Source: J054 sp964613615
Lineage (GTDB): Bacteria; Pseudomonadota; Gammaproteobacteria; Steroidobacterales; GCA-2729495
Reading direction: 5' to 3'
Length of the DNA stretch: 22,688 nt
Assembly: GCA_964613615.1 (NCBI GenBank)
Contig: CAZTIB010000086.1
Span: forward strand, 1-22,688
The notes under the pieces were generated by a model. The model was given only the letters and a program-made list of their open reading frames with translations, was not told where the DNA came from and ran no database searches. Both the position numbers and the translations under genes were made by a program. This document shows positions 7,029 to 14,479 of the stretch, in pieces (position 1 is the stretch's first letter; each line of letters starts with the position of its first letter).

Positions 7029-8165
7029 TCAGCCCGCGGCGGCGGCGGCGCCCTGCCACGAAGCCTGCCGCATCCCGGCCAGGGCGATCACCGCGCCGCC
7101 GAGACATTCCTCGCCCCGGTAGAGCACCGCCGATTGGCCGGGGGTGATGGCCCACTGTGGCGCATCGAAGGCGATGCGGAGGCCCCCGCTGGCGAGCTTT
7201 GTCACCGTGCAGGCGGCATCGTGCTGGCGGTAACGGGTCTTGGCCGTGCATCTCAGCGTGCCGCCGCTCGCCAGCTCTGCCGGTTCAGCGGTCACCCAGG
7301 TCGCCGCTTCCGTTGCCAACTCGCTGTCCCACAGGCTCGGATCGTCGTGACCCTGCACGACGAGCAGGGCATTACGCCCAGCATCCTTGCCGGCCACGTA
7401 CCAGGCTGCATCCGAGTGCCCGGCGCGACCGCCTATGCCTAAACCCTGCCGTTGTCCGCGCGTGTAATACATCAGGCCTGCGTGCCGACCGACGACTTCG
7501 CCGGCCGGTGTCTCCATCGCCCCGGTTGGTGCCGTCAGGTATTGCTGCAGGAAGGCCCGGAACGGCCGCTCGCCGATGAAGCAGATACCGGTGCTGTCAC
7601 GCTTTGTGTGCACCGGGAGTCCTGCGGCGGTGGCGATATCGCGCACCTCGCGCTTGTGCAGCTCGCCCACGGGAAACAGTACCTGCGCCAGCGCAGCGGA
7701 CGGTACCGCGTGCAGGAAATAGCTCTGGTCCTTGCTGGTGTCCAGTCCGCGCAGCAGCCTCGCCGGCGGTGCCGGGTCGACCCGGGCATAGTGACCGGTG
7801 GCAATGCGCTGGGCGCCGAGGCGCCGGGCGTGCTCGAGAAAGACGCCGAACTTGATCTCCCGGTTGCACAGGATGTCCGGGTTCGGCGTACGGCCGGCAC
7901 GATACTCGCCGAGAAAAGCGGCGAACACCCGGTCGCGATAAGCCTGGCTGAAATTGGCGCGGTGCAGGGGGATGTCGAGTTCGCGGCAAACCGTGCGCGC
8001 GTCCTGGAAGTCCAGGGCGGCGGTGCAATAGCCGTCATCGTCTTCCCAATTGGTCATGTGCAGGGCTTCGACGTCGTAACCCTGCCGGCACAACAACAGC
8101 GCGGCGACGGCCGAATCAACTCCGCCCGATACGGCAACGATGACTTTCTTATGCGTGTTGCTCAC
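7029..8165 (-). CDS. mnmA: tRNA-specific 2-thiouridylase MnmA
   Basis: This 378-residue protein thiolates the wobble uridine (U34) of tRNA-Lys, -Glu and -Gln, taking sulfur from the IscS/Tus relay. The PP-loop SGGVDSAV lies at 13-20. The two catalytic cysteines are Cys100 in TPNPDILCN and Cys195 in STGICFIGERPF. HMTNWEDDD and IATGHYARVD are further family signatures, and the C-terminal beta-barrel domain is intact. The start is GTG at 8165-8163; MSNTHKKVIVAVSGG agrees with family N-termini. It lies 37 bases after nudJ and appears to be the last gene of the purB-to-mnmA unit. hflD, the usual companion in E. coli, is not adjacent. Confidence 0.96.
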   Translation of the reverse strand: MSNTHKKVIVAVSGGVDSAVAALLLCRQGYDVEALHMTNWEDDDGYCTAALDFQDARTVCRELDIPLHRANFSQAYRDRVFAAFLGEYRAGRTPNPDILCNREIKFGVFLEHARRLGAQRIATGHYARVDPAPPARLLRGLDTSKDQSYFLHAVPSAALAQVLFPVGELHKREVRDIATAAGLPVHTKRDSTGICFIGERPFRAFLQQYLTAPTGAMETPAGEVVGRHAGLMYYTRGQRQGLGIGGRAGHSDAAWYVAGKDAGRNALLVVQGHDDPSLWDSELATEAATWVTAEPAELASGGTLRCTAKTRYRQHDAACTVTKLASGGLRIAFDAPQWAITPGQSAVLYRGEECLGGAVIALAGMRQASWQGAAAAAG

Positions 8166-8202
8166 GCCGGGATTCTAGCAAGGCGCGCCGGGCGCCAGTG
8201 AC

Positions 8203-8685
8203 TCAGAGCAATACAGCGTGGGCGTTCAGCTCGTCCTGCTCGCCGAGGTCTGCCGGCAGCCGGTGCCCCTGCAGGTAGTCGTCGATGGATCGCAGCACCA
8301 TCGGGTTGCGCAATTTCCCGGGCCGATCGGCGAGATCTTGCCGGGACAGCCACAGGGTGCGCAAGATGCCCTCGTCGAGCCCCCGCTCGGGCAAATGGCT
8401 GCCCAGGTGGCCACTGAAGACCACTCGCAGGAAGCTGCGTTGCGCCTCGGGGTCGGTCCAGAGATAGATGCCGGAGATGAACTCGGGGACGAACACCCAA
8501 CCGGCCTCTTCCAGGGTTTCGCGCACCACCGCCTGGCTCAGGCTTTCACCCGGCTCGACGTGCCCGGCCGGTTGGTTGAAGACCGCCTGTCCCTGGACCA
8601 TTTCTTCGATGATCAGGAAGCGGCCGTGCTGCTCGGCGACCGCGGCTACGGTCAATTCGGGGGAAAAATAGTTTTCGGCGTTCAT
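8203..8685 (-). CDS. nudJ: Nudix hydrolase, NudJ-like phosphatase
   Basis: This is a 160-residue Nudix protein. The Nudix box runs from Gly41 to about residue 63: GHVEPGE, then seven residues, then RETLEEAGW, matching GX5EX7REUXEEXGU. The sequence around it (LTVAAVAEQ, FLIIEE, VFNQPAGH, LRVVFSGHL) resembles E. coli NudJ, which removes phosphate from nucleoside di- and triphosphates and from thiamine-pathway HMP-PP. In E. coli nudJ also neighbours mnmA, which strengthens the assignment. ATG 8685 was chosen because AAGAAG lies 4-9 bases upstream; the open frame further 5' has no domain-like sequence. Substrate specificity cannot be read from the sequence. Confidence 0.88.
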   Translation of the reverse strand: MNAENYFSPELTVAAVAEQHGRFLIIEEMVQGQAVFNQPAGHVEPGESLSQAVVRETLEEAGWVFVPEFISGIYLWTDPEAQRSFLRVVFSGHLGSHLPERGLDEGILRTLWLSRQDLADRPGKLRNPMVLRSIDDYLQGHRLPADLGEQDELNAHAVLL

Positions 8686-8737
8686 GGATCTTCTTGCTTG
8701 TTCAGAAACGCACCGCGGGGACGACAGCCGTAGCTGT

Positions 8738-9235
8738 CTAGACGCGCAGCTCGCGAATTTCCTGCTCGATTTCCGACGCGTTCCAGATGTCGTCAAACAG
8801 GCCCAGGTAACGCCGGGCAACCGCGGGCTCATAGGTATCGGCGATGCCTTCCCACCGGCGGCCTTCCACTCGATACAGCAGGGCGGTTGAATCGGCGATC
8901 AGGTAAGCCTCGCGATGATCCTGGTAGTCGGGGTGCACGTTGCGGAACTCGATGTAACTGTTCAGTCGCCGGCCCACCGACACAAAGCGATTACCGATGC
9001 GCACGGTGCGGGACGGTTCGGAAATCAGCACCCGGATCTTGGCGTAGGGCTTGGCCAGCACGAGCCGCTTGGCTACGTCGAGGAACTTCGCGTGGTCGTA
9101 GATACCCGGTTCGAGGTCCGGCGTATATATGGAGATCCAGCGCTTTGCCTGGGCGGCGATCTCCGCCGCGGCAGCGCGGTTCTCCTCCACGGAGGAGAGC
9201 ACCCAGCGGCGTCCTTGGATTCGTGTCGCTTCCAT
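8738..9235 (-). CDS. Small conserved protein with degenerate phospholipase-D-like pattern (possibly DUF7931 type)
   Basis: This 165-residue cytoplasmic protein lies between purB and nudJ on the same strand (gaps about 117 and 52 bases). The middle part reads KRWISIYTPDLEPGIYDHAK, then AKIRVLISEP, then EFRNVHPDYQDHREAYLIAD. From memory this resembles an uncharacterised gammaproteobacterial family (DUF7931), sometimes fused to GNAT acetyltransferases. The strand-HxE...D arrangement (H107, E109, D115) recalls half of a phospholipase D fold, but the HxK(x)4D motif is not intact. No catalytic role can be assigned. ATG 9235 was preferred over an upstream GTG at 9322, because the 29 extra residues are Gly/Pro/Cys-rich and look non-coding. 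No clear ribosome site precedes it. Confidence 0.65.
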   Translation of the reverse strand: MEATRIQGRRWVLSSVEENRAAAAEIAAQAKRWISIYTPDLEPGIYDHAKFLDVAKRLVLAKPYAKIRVLISEPSRTVRIGNRFVSVGRRLNSYIEFRNVHPDYQDHREAYLIADSTALLYRVEGRRWEGIADTYEPAVARRYLGLFDDIWNASEIEQEIRELRV

Positions 9236-9352
9236 TGCAGAGGTGTCATCCCAGCGGCCTGGCCTGCGGCAGCCCTGGGGCCCGCCGGGACCATGCCCAT
9301 TGGGGCAGTTTATGTCTCCCACCGGCAGGGCTATGCCGATCGGGTCACGCTT

Positions 9353-10762
9353 TTATTCGTCCTTGCCGGGCGCCGTTGGGCCGGCCAGCTCCCGCGCCAG
9401 GCGCGCCGCCGCGCCGGTGTACGAGGCGGGTGTCAGGGCCAGCAGGCCGTCGATCGCCGCCTGGGGCAGCGCCAGCGTGCGAATGAAGTCCCGCAGCTGC
9501 TCCGGCCCCACACGCTCGCCGCGGGTCAGGGCTTTCAGCTGCTCGTAGGCGTCGGCCTGGCCGTAACGCCGCATCACGGTCTGGATGGCCTCGCCGAGGA
9601 CTTCCCAGTTGCCGTCGAGATCGGCGGCCAGGCGCTCCGCATCCGGCTCCAGTTTCGCCAGGCCCGCCTGCAGTGAACGGCAGGCCAGCACGCTGTGGGC
9701 CAGTGCGACACCAAGATTGCGCTGCACTGTGGAGTCGCTGAGGTCGCGTTGCCAGCGCGACACCGGCAGTTTCGCGGCAAAGTGTTCCAGCAACGCGTTC
9801 GCCAGCCCGAGATTGCCCTCGGCGTTTTCGAAGTCGATGGGGTTGATCTTGTGCGGCATCGTCGACGAGCCCACTTCGCCGGCCACGCGGCGCTGGCGAA
9901 AGTAGCCGATGGCGATGTAGCTCCAGACGTCGCGGCTGAGGTCCAGTAAAACCGTGTTGGCCCGCGCCAGCGCGTGGCACAGTTCTGCGATCCAGTCGTG
10001 GGGTTCGATCTGCGTGGTGTAGGGGTTCCACACCAGCCCCAGGGATTCGATAAACTCGCGGCCCAGCGCGGGCCAGTCCGCTTCCGGGTAGGCGGCAATG
10101 TGGGCGTTGAAGTTGCCCACCGCACCGTTGATCTTGGCCATGACCGGCACCGCTTCCAGGGTTTCGACCTGGCGTTCGACACGCGCGACCAGGTTCGCAA
10201 GTTCCTTGCCGAGGGTCGTCGGGCTGGCCGGCTGACCGTGGGTCCGCGACAACATGGGTTGTTCTGCGGTTCGGGCTGCCAGGCCGCGCAACTGGGTCGT
10301 TAGCTTGCCGAGCGCGGGCAGCACGAACGCGTCGCGGCCACGCCGCAGCATCAGCGCGTAGGCGATATTGTTGATGTCTTCCGACGTGCACGCAAAGTGC
10401 ACGAAGGGCCGGATTCCGGCCAGCTCTGGATCGTCGCCCAGCCGCTCGGCAATCAGGTATTCCACCGCCTTGACGTCGTGATTAGTGGTTGCTTCCAGTT
10501 CCTTCACGCGTTGGGCGTCGCCCGGGCCGAAATTATCCACCAGCTGATCGAGCACGCCGCTGACGACGCTCGAGATAGGTTCCAGCTCCGGAATTTCCGG
10601 CCGCGTAGCCAGGAACTGCACCCAGCGCACCTCCACCAGCACGCGTAGACGAATCAGGCCAAATTCACTAAAGACCTCGCGCAGGTCATTGAGCTTGGCG
10701 GCGTAGCGTCCGTCCAGGGGCGACAGGGCGGTGAGTGGCGATACGTCCATCGATAACGGCAT
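9353..10762 (-). CDS. purB: Adenylosuccinate lyase
   Basis: This roughly 469-residue enzyme catalyses two fumarate-releasing steps of purine synthesis: SAICAR to AICAR, and adenylosuccinate to AMP. It is of the E. coli PurB type: LTALSPLDGRYAAKL at the start, TTNHDVKAVEYLI, FACTSEDINNIAYALM, SRTHGQPASPTTLGKE, and the superfamily signature GSSTMPHKINPIDFENAEGN. The start is ambiguous. ATG 10762 gives MPLSMDVSPL and ATG 10750 gives MDVSPL; neither has a strong ribosome site. The frame is open to 10870 but would run into the divergent fumC start. It is head-to-head with fumC, also a fumarate-forming member of the same superfamily. It heads the purB-nudJ-mnmA run. Confidence 0.95.
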   Translation of the reverse strand: MPLSMDVSPLTALSPLDGRYAAKLNDLREVFSEFGLIRLRVLVEVRWVQFLATRPEIPELEPISSVVSGVLDQLVDNFGPGDAQRVKELEATTNHDVKAVEYLIAERLGDDPELAGIRPFVHFACTSEDINNIAYALMLRRGRDAFVLPALGKLTTQLRGLAARTAEQPMLSRTHGQPASPTTLGKELANLVARVERQVETLEAVPVMAKINGAVGNFNAHIAAYPEADWPALGREFIESLGLVWNPYTTQIEPHDWIAELCHALARANTVLLDLSRDVWSYIAIGYFRQRRVAGEVGSSTMPHKINPIDFENAEGNLGLANALLEHFAAKLPVSRWQRDLSDSTVQRNLGVALAHSVLACRSLQAGLAKLEPDAERLAADLDGNWEVLGEAIQTVMRRYGQADAYEQLKALTRGERVGPEQLRDFIRTLALPQAAIDGLLALTPASYTGAAARLARELAGPTAPGKDE

Positions 10763-10813
10763 CGTGACAGCAGGCGGCAAAGGATACACCACGACGCTTG
10801 CGTGCCTTCGCTG

Positions 10814-10819
10814 TAGAAT
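10814..10819 (+). promoter_or_regulatory. Candidate -10 element for fumC
   Basis: TAGAAT (five of six bases match TATAAT) lies 50 bases before the fumC ATG, in the 107-base purB/fumC divergent region. No convincing -35 hexamer is found 16-18 bases upstream; the nearest TTGCGT is too close. This is a weak call. Confidence 0.3.
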
Positions 10820-10869
10820 TCGCCTCCACCCGAGCGTACCGGGTGGCCTCGATGAATACGGAGCAGACA

Positions 10870-12258
10870 ATGGCCGATAACCAGTTTCGCGTCGAACGCG
10901 ACAGCATGGGTGAATTGCAGGTACCGGCGCAGGCCCTGTGGGGTGCCCAGACGCAGCGCGCCGTGCAGAATTTCCCGATCAGTGACCTGCGGATGCCGCG
11001 GGCGTTCATCCGGGCGCTCGGTCTCATCAAGTGGGCCGCCGCCGGCGCCAACAGCGAACTGGGCCTGCTGAAACCCGGGCGGGCAGTCGCGATTCAGGCG
11101 GCAGCGCTGGCCGTGGCGGAAGGCGGGCACGATGACCAGTTTCCGGTAGATGTATTCCAGACCGGTTCCGGCACCAGTTCAAACATGAACGCCAATGAAG
11201 TTATTGCCCGTCTCGCGACGCAGGAACTTGACGAAACGGTGCATCCAAACGATGACGTCAACATGGGACAGAGCAGCAATGATGTCATTCCCAGTGCCGC
11301 GCACGTCAGCGCCGCACTGCTGGTCAACGAAAACCTGCTGCCAGCCCTTGCCCACCTGCAGAAAACCCTGAAGAAAAAAGCCCGCGAGCTCAAAAACGTG
11401 GTGAAGACCGGCCGGACGCACCTGATGGATGCGATGCCGGTGACCCTGGAGCAGGAAATCGGTGGTTGGGCCGCCCAGGTGAGCAACGGCGCAGATCGTG
11501 TCACCGCCGCGATGCCGCGCCTTTGCCACATTGCCCAGGGCGGCACCGCGGTCGGCACCGGCATCAATGCGCATCCGAAGTTTGGCCCCAAGGTCGCGGT
11601 GTTGCTGTCGGAACGCACGGGGCTAAGCTTCGCGCCCGCGGGTGATTATTTCGAGGCATTGTCGTCCCAGGACTCGGCGGTAGAGCTGTCGGGCCAGCTC
11701 AAAACCGTGGCCGTGTCCCTGATGAAGATCGCCAATGATCTGCGTTGGATGAACAGCGGGCCGCTTGCCGGTCTCGGTGAGATCGCGTTGCCGGCGTTGC
11801 AGCCGGGCAGCAGCATCATGCCGGGCAAGGTGAACCCCGTAATCCCGGAGGCGGTGGCAATGGTTGCGGCGCAGGTGATCGGCAACGATGCAACGATCAC
11901 GGTGGCAGGACAGTCCGGTAATTTTCAGCTGAACGTGATGTTGCCGGTCGTCGCCTACAACCTGACCCAGAGCGTTGCGCTGCTGGCCAGCGCGTCGCGG
12001 GTGCTTGCGGACAGCGCGATTGCGGGCTTTACCGTGAACCAGCAAAAGCTGAATGAAGCCCTCGACCGCAACCCAATCCTGGTCACTGCCATGAATCCGG
12101 TCATCGGTTATGAGAAGGGCGCAGCGGTAGCGAAGCAGGCCTATGCGGAAGGCCGGCCGGTTCGCGACGTGGCGGCGGAACAGACCGATCTGACGGACGC
12201 CGAGCTCGACCGGCTGCTCGATCCGCTGGAGTTGACCCGCGGCGGTATCAAGTCCTGA
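10870..12258 (+). CDS. fumC: Class II fumarate hydratase
   Basis: This 462-residue, iron-independent fumarase interconverts fumarate and malate in the TCA cycle. TGSGTSSNMN at about 98-107 is the substrate-binding loop. RTHLMDAMPVTLEQE holds the active-site His at about residue 184. GSSIMPGKVNP at about 313-323 is the superfamily signature with the catalytic Ser at 314. All are offset by four residues from E. coli FumC (467 aa). Among the in-frame ATGs at 10852 and 10870, the second is chosen because GGAG stands six bases before it and MADNQFRVERDSMGE is the usual FumC beginning. A Nudix gene begins seven bases after the stop, so fumC, nudL and mazG are probably one unit. Confidence 0.96.
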   Translation: MADNQFRVERDSMGELQVPAQALWGAQTQRAVQNFPISDLRMPRAFIRALGLIKWAAAGANSELGLLKPGRAVAIQAAALAVAEGGHDDQFPVDVFQTGSGTSSNMNANEVIARLATQELDETVHPNDDVNMGQSSNDVIPSAAHVSAALLVNENLLPALAHLQKTLKKKARELKNVVKTGRTHLMDAMPVTLEQEIGGWAAQVSNGADRVTAAMPRLCHIAQGGTAVGTGINAHPKFGPKVAVLLSERTGLSFAPAGDYFEALSSQDSAVELSGQLKTVAVSLMKIANDLRWMNSGPLAGLGEIALPALQPGSSIMPGKVNPVIPEAVAMVAAQVIGNDATITVAGQSGNFQLNVMLPVVAYNLTQSVALLASASRVLADSAIAGFTVNQQKLNEALDRNPILVTAMNPVIGYEKGAAVAKQAYAEGRPVRDVAAEQTDLTDAELDRLLDPLELTRGGIKS

Positions 12259-12265
12259 GTGGCGC

Positions 12266-12868
12266 GTGCGCGAGCGGATCCTGACCCGGCTGGCCGGGAG
12301 CCGGGCGGCGGCAGATCCGGCAGCGGCCGCTTTCGCTGCCCTTGACTCCGGACTGGCCCGGGCCTTCGCCACACTGACTCTGACTCCGGCAGCGGTCCTG
12401 GTGCCGGTCATCGACCGGCAGTCGGAGCTGAGTTTGCTGTTCACACGGCGCACCGAGCATCTGCGGGATCATGCGGGCCAGATCAGTTTCCCCGGCGGCC
12501 GGGTAGAGCCTGACGATGCCGGGCCGCTGCACACCGCGCTGCGCGAATCCGAAGAAGAGGTTGGATTACCCGGCGATCAGGTGCAGGTGGCCGGATATTT
12601 GCCGGCCCGCGCCGTCGTGACCGGCTTTGCCGTTACGCCGGTGGTGGGCATCGTCGCACCGGACCTGGCCTATGTTGCCGATACCCGGGAGGTCGCGCAT
12701 ATCTTCGAAGTGCCGTTGACCTGGTTCCTCGACCCCGCCAATCGCATTGCGTCCACGCGCAACTGGGGTGGGGTCGAATTTCCCGTTTGCGAGTATCACT
12801 ACGACAGCCATCGCATCTGGGGCGCAACGGCGCAGATTGTCGATGAGCTGGCAGCTATAATTGCATAG
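12266..12868 (+). CDS. nudL: Nudix hydrolase, CoA pyrophosphatase type (NudL-like)
   Basis: This is a 200-residue Nudix protein. The signature LLFTRRTEHLRDHAGQISF followed by PGGRVEPDD and ALRESEEEVGL is the coenzyme A pyrophosphatase (UPF0035/NudL) pattern, in which the spacing in the Nudix box is one residue longer than canonical. Known members cleave CoA and oxidised CoA to 3',5'-ADP and 4'-phosphopantetheine. The start is GTG at 12266, seven bases after the fumC stop, with no good ribosome site; coupling to fumC is likely. mazG starts 13 bases after its stop. The gene symbol rests on family resemblance to E. coli NudL. Confidence 0.87.
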   Translation: MRERILTRLAGSRAAADPAAAAFAALDSGLARAFATLTLTPAAVLVPVIDRQSELSLLFTRRTEHLRDHAGQISFPGGRVEPDDAGPLHTALRESEEEVGLPGDQVQVAGYLPARAVVTGFAVTPVVGIVAPDLAYVADTREVAHIFEVPLTWFLDPANRIASTRNWGGVEFPVCEYHYDSHRIWGATAQIVDELAAIIA

Positions 12869-12881
12869 AATATATCAGGTT

Positions 12882-13673
12882 ATGGGTAATTTAGAGAAAC
12901 TACTGGATATCATGGCCAGGCTGCGAGACCCGGAGACCGGGTGCCCCTGGGATATCCAGCAGGATTTTCGCAGCATCGCGCCGTACACCATTGAAGAGGC
13001 CTACGAGGTGGCGGAGGCCATCGACCGGCAGGACCTGGGGCAGTTGCGCGACGAACTCGGTGACCTGCTGTTGCAGGTGGTCTTTCACGCCCGTATGGCT
13101 GAGGAGGCCGGGTCTTTCGACTTCGAGGCGGTTGCCGGAGGGATAGTCGACAAGCTGCTCCGCCGGCATCCGCACGTGTTCGGCGAGGCGGAAGTCACCA
13201 GTGCGGCGGCGCAGACCGTCGCCTGGGAAGCCCACAAAGAGCAGGAACGTCAGACTGCCGGCGACACGACGGTGCTGGCCGGGGTGGGCCTGGCGCTGCC
13301 GGCCTTGCTGCGAGCTCACAAACTCTGCAAGCGGGCATCCCGGGTGGGTTTTGACTGGCCCGACGCTGCGGGTGCGCGGCTGAAGGTCGTCGAGGAGCTC
13401 GCAGAGCTGGCGGACGCAGAACAATCAGCGGATCCCGCCGCCATCGACGAGGAAATCGGCGACCTGTTGTTCGCCACCGCGAACCTGGCCCGGAAGCTGG
13501 GTGTCAATCCGGAAGAGGCGTTGCGCCGTGCCAACCACAAGTTCGAGGGCCGCTTCGCAACCGTCGAGGGTGAAGTGCGCGCGCGAGGCGGCGACTGGTC
13601 CGCTTTTGACCTCGACACCCTTGACGAATTCTGGGCCCTGGCGAAACGCCGGGACGCTAGCTCGACCCCGTAA
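12882..13673 (+). CDS. mazG: Nucleoside triphosphate pyrophosphohydrolase MazG
   Basis: This 263-residue protein has exactly the E. coli MazG length. It carries two MazG domains. The N-terminal one has GCPWDIQQDF (20-29), EEAYEVAEAI from residue 38, and ELGDLLLQVVFHAR from residue 58, the EExxE...ExxD metal-binding pattern. The C-terminal one repeats it with EELAELADAE and EEIGDLLFATANLAR. The enzyme hydrolyses (d)NTPs to NMPs and pyrophosphate, and in E. coli influences ppGpp and programmed cell death. ATG 12882 is chosen over TTG 12861, which would add seven residues and overlap nudL. The 3' end overlaps the convergent slipin gene by 17 bases. No mazEF or relA is nearby. Confidence 0.95.
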   Translation: MGNLEKLLDIMARLRDPETGCPWDIQQDFRSIAPYTIEEAYEVAEAIDRQDLGQLRDELGDLLLQVVFHARMAEEAGSFDFEAVAGGIVDKLLRRHPHVFGEAEVTSAAAQTVAWEAHKEQERQTAGDTTVLAGVGLALPALLRAHKLCKRASRVGFDWPDAAGARLKVVEELAELADAEQSADPAAIDEEIGDLLFATANLARKLGVNPEEALRRANHKFEGRFATVEGEVRARGGDWSAFDLDTLDEFWALAKRRDASSTP

Positions 13674-14451
13674 CCGCGGGCGGCCGCGAGTCCGGACTGC
13701 CGCGGTGGCCGATCTTCCCGAGCAAGGGTTCGATCAGGTCCATCGGTAGCGGAAAGACGATGGTGTTGGTCCGGTCCTTGGCAATTTCCGTCAGGGTCTG
13801 CAGGTAGCGCAGCTGTAGTGCCCCACCCTTGGAGCCCAGCGTGTCGGCAGCCGATGCCAGCATGGCCGAAGCCTGTTGCTCGCCCTCGGCGTGAATCACC
13901 TTCGCGCGTCTTGAGCGCTCTGCTTCTGCCTGCGCCGCGATCGCACGGACCATTCTCTCGTCCAGGTCCACGTGCTTGATCTCCACGTTGGAGACCTTGA
14001 TGCCCCAGGCATCGGTGTGCTGGTCCAGGATGATCTGAATGTCGTCGTTCAACTTGTCGCGTTCCGACAGCATCTCGTCCAGTTCGTGCTGGCCGAGCAC
14101 CGAGCGCAGGGTAGTCTGCGCCAGCTGACTCGTGGCCTCGAACACGTTAGCAACCTGAATCACGGCCCGCTCCGGATCGACAATCCGGAAGTAGACGACT
14201 GCGTTCACCTTCACCGACACGTTGTCCTGGGAGATCACGTCCTGGGTGGGCACGTCCATCACGATCACGCGCAGGTCCGTTTTCACCATTTGCTGGATGA
14301 TCGGGATCACGATGATCAGGCCAGGGCCCTTCACGCCGGTAAACCGGCCCAGGGTAAAAATCACACCACGCTCGTACTCCTTCAGTACCTTGATTGCACT
14401 GAGCAGAAATAGCGCGATTACACCGACGACGATTAGCGCACCCAATCCCAT
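13657..14451 (-). CDS. Slipin family SPFH-domain membrane protein
   Basis: This 264-residue stomatin-like protein has an N-terminal membrane segment (about 3-21, GALIVVGVIALFLLSAI). It is followed by an SPFH/Band 7 domain: KEYERGVIFTLGRFTGVKGP, then VPTQDVISQDNVSVKVNAVV, and FEATSQLAQTTLRSVLGQHE. A charged helical stretch with AAQAEAERSRRAKVIHAEGE is the typical coiled-coil oligomerisation region. AGGAGA stands 5-10 bases before ATG 14451. It starts 28 bases after nfeD. Slipin/NfeD operons are widespread, and in the archaeon Pyrococcus horikoshii the NfeD-type protease cleaves its slipin partner, so partnership is likely here. Specific physiological function is unknown. Confidence 0.93.
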   Translation of the reverse strand: MGLGALIVVGVIALFLLSAIKVLKEYERGVIFTLGRFTGVKGPGLIIVIPIIQQMVKTDLRVIVMDVPTQDVISQDNVSVKVNAVVYFRIVDPERAVIQVANVFEATSQLAQTTLRSVLGQHELDEMLSERDKLNDDIQIILDQHTDAWGIKVSNVEIKHVDLDERMVRAIAAQAEAERSRRAKVIHAEGEQQASAMLASAADTLGSKGGALQLRYLQTLTEIAKDRTNTIVFPLPMDLIEPLLGKIGHRGSPDSRPPAVTGSS

Positions 14452-14479
14452 GTCATTCTCCTGTGACTCCGCGGAGTCT

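Noticed and set aside
5858..7147. 429-residue open frame on the plus strand opposite acnA
   Set aside because: It is the mirror frame of a conserved aconitase in GC-rich DNA, rich in Arg/His/Gln/Val, with no recognisable domain and no ribosome site.
9345..10391. 348-residue minus-strand frame within purB
   Set aside because: Alternative frame of purB, Arg/Ala/Gly/Pro-rich, no domain; purB in the other frame is clearly conserved.
12882..13673. mazG as part of a toxin-antitoxin or defence locus
   Set aside because: No mazE/mazF, relA or defence genes nearby; the protein is the full-length two-domain housekeeping MazG.
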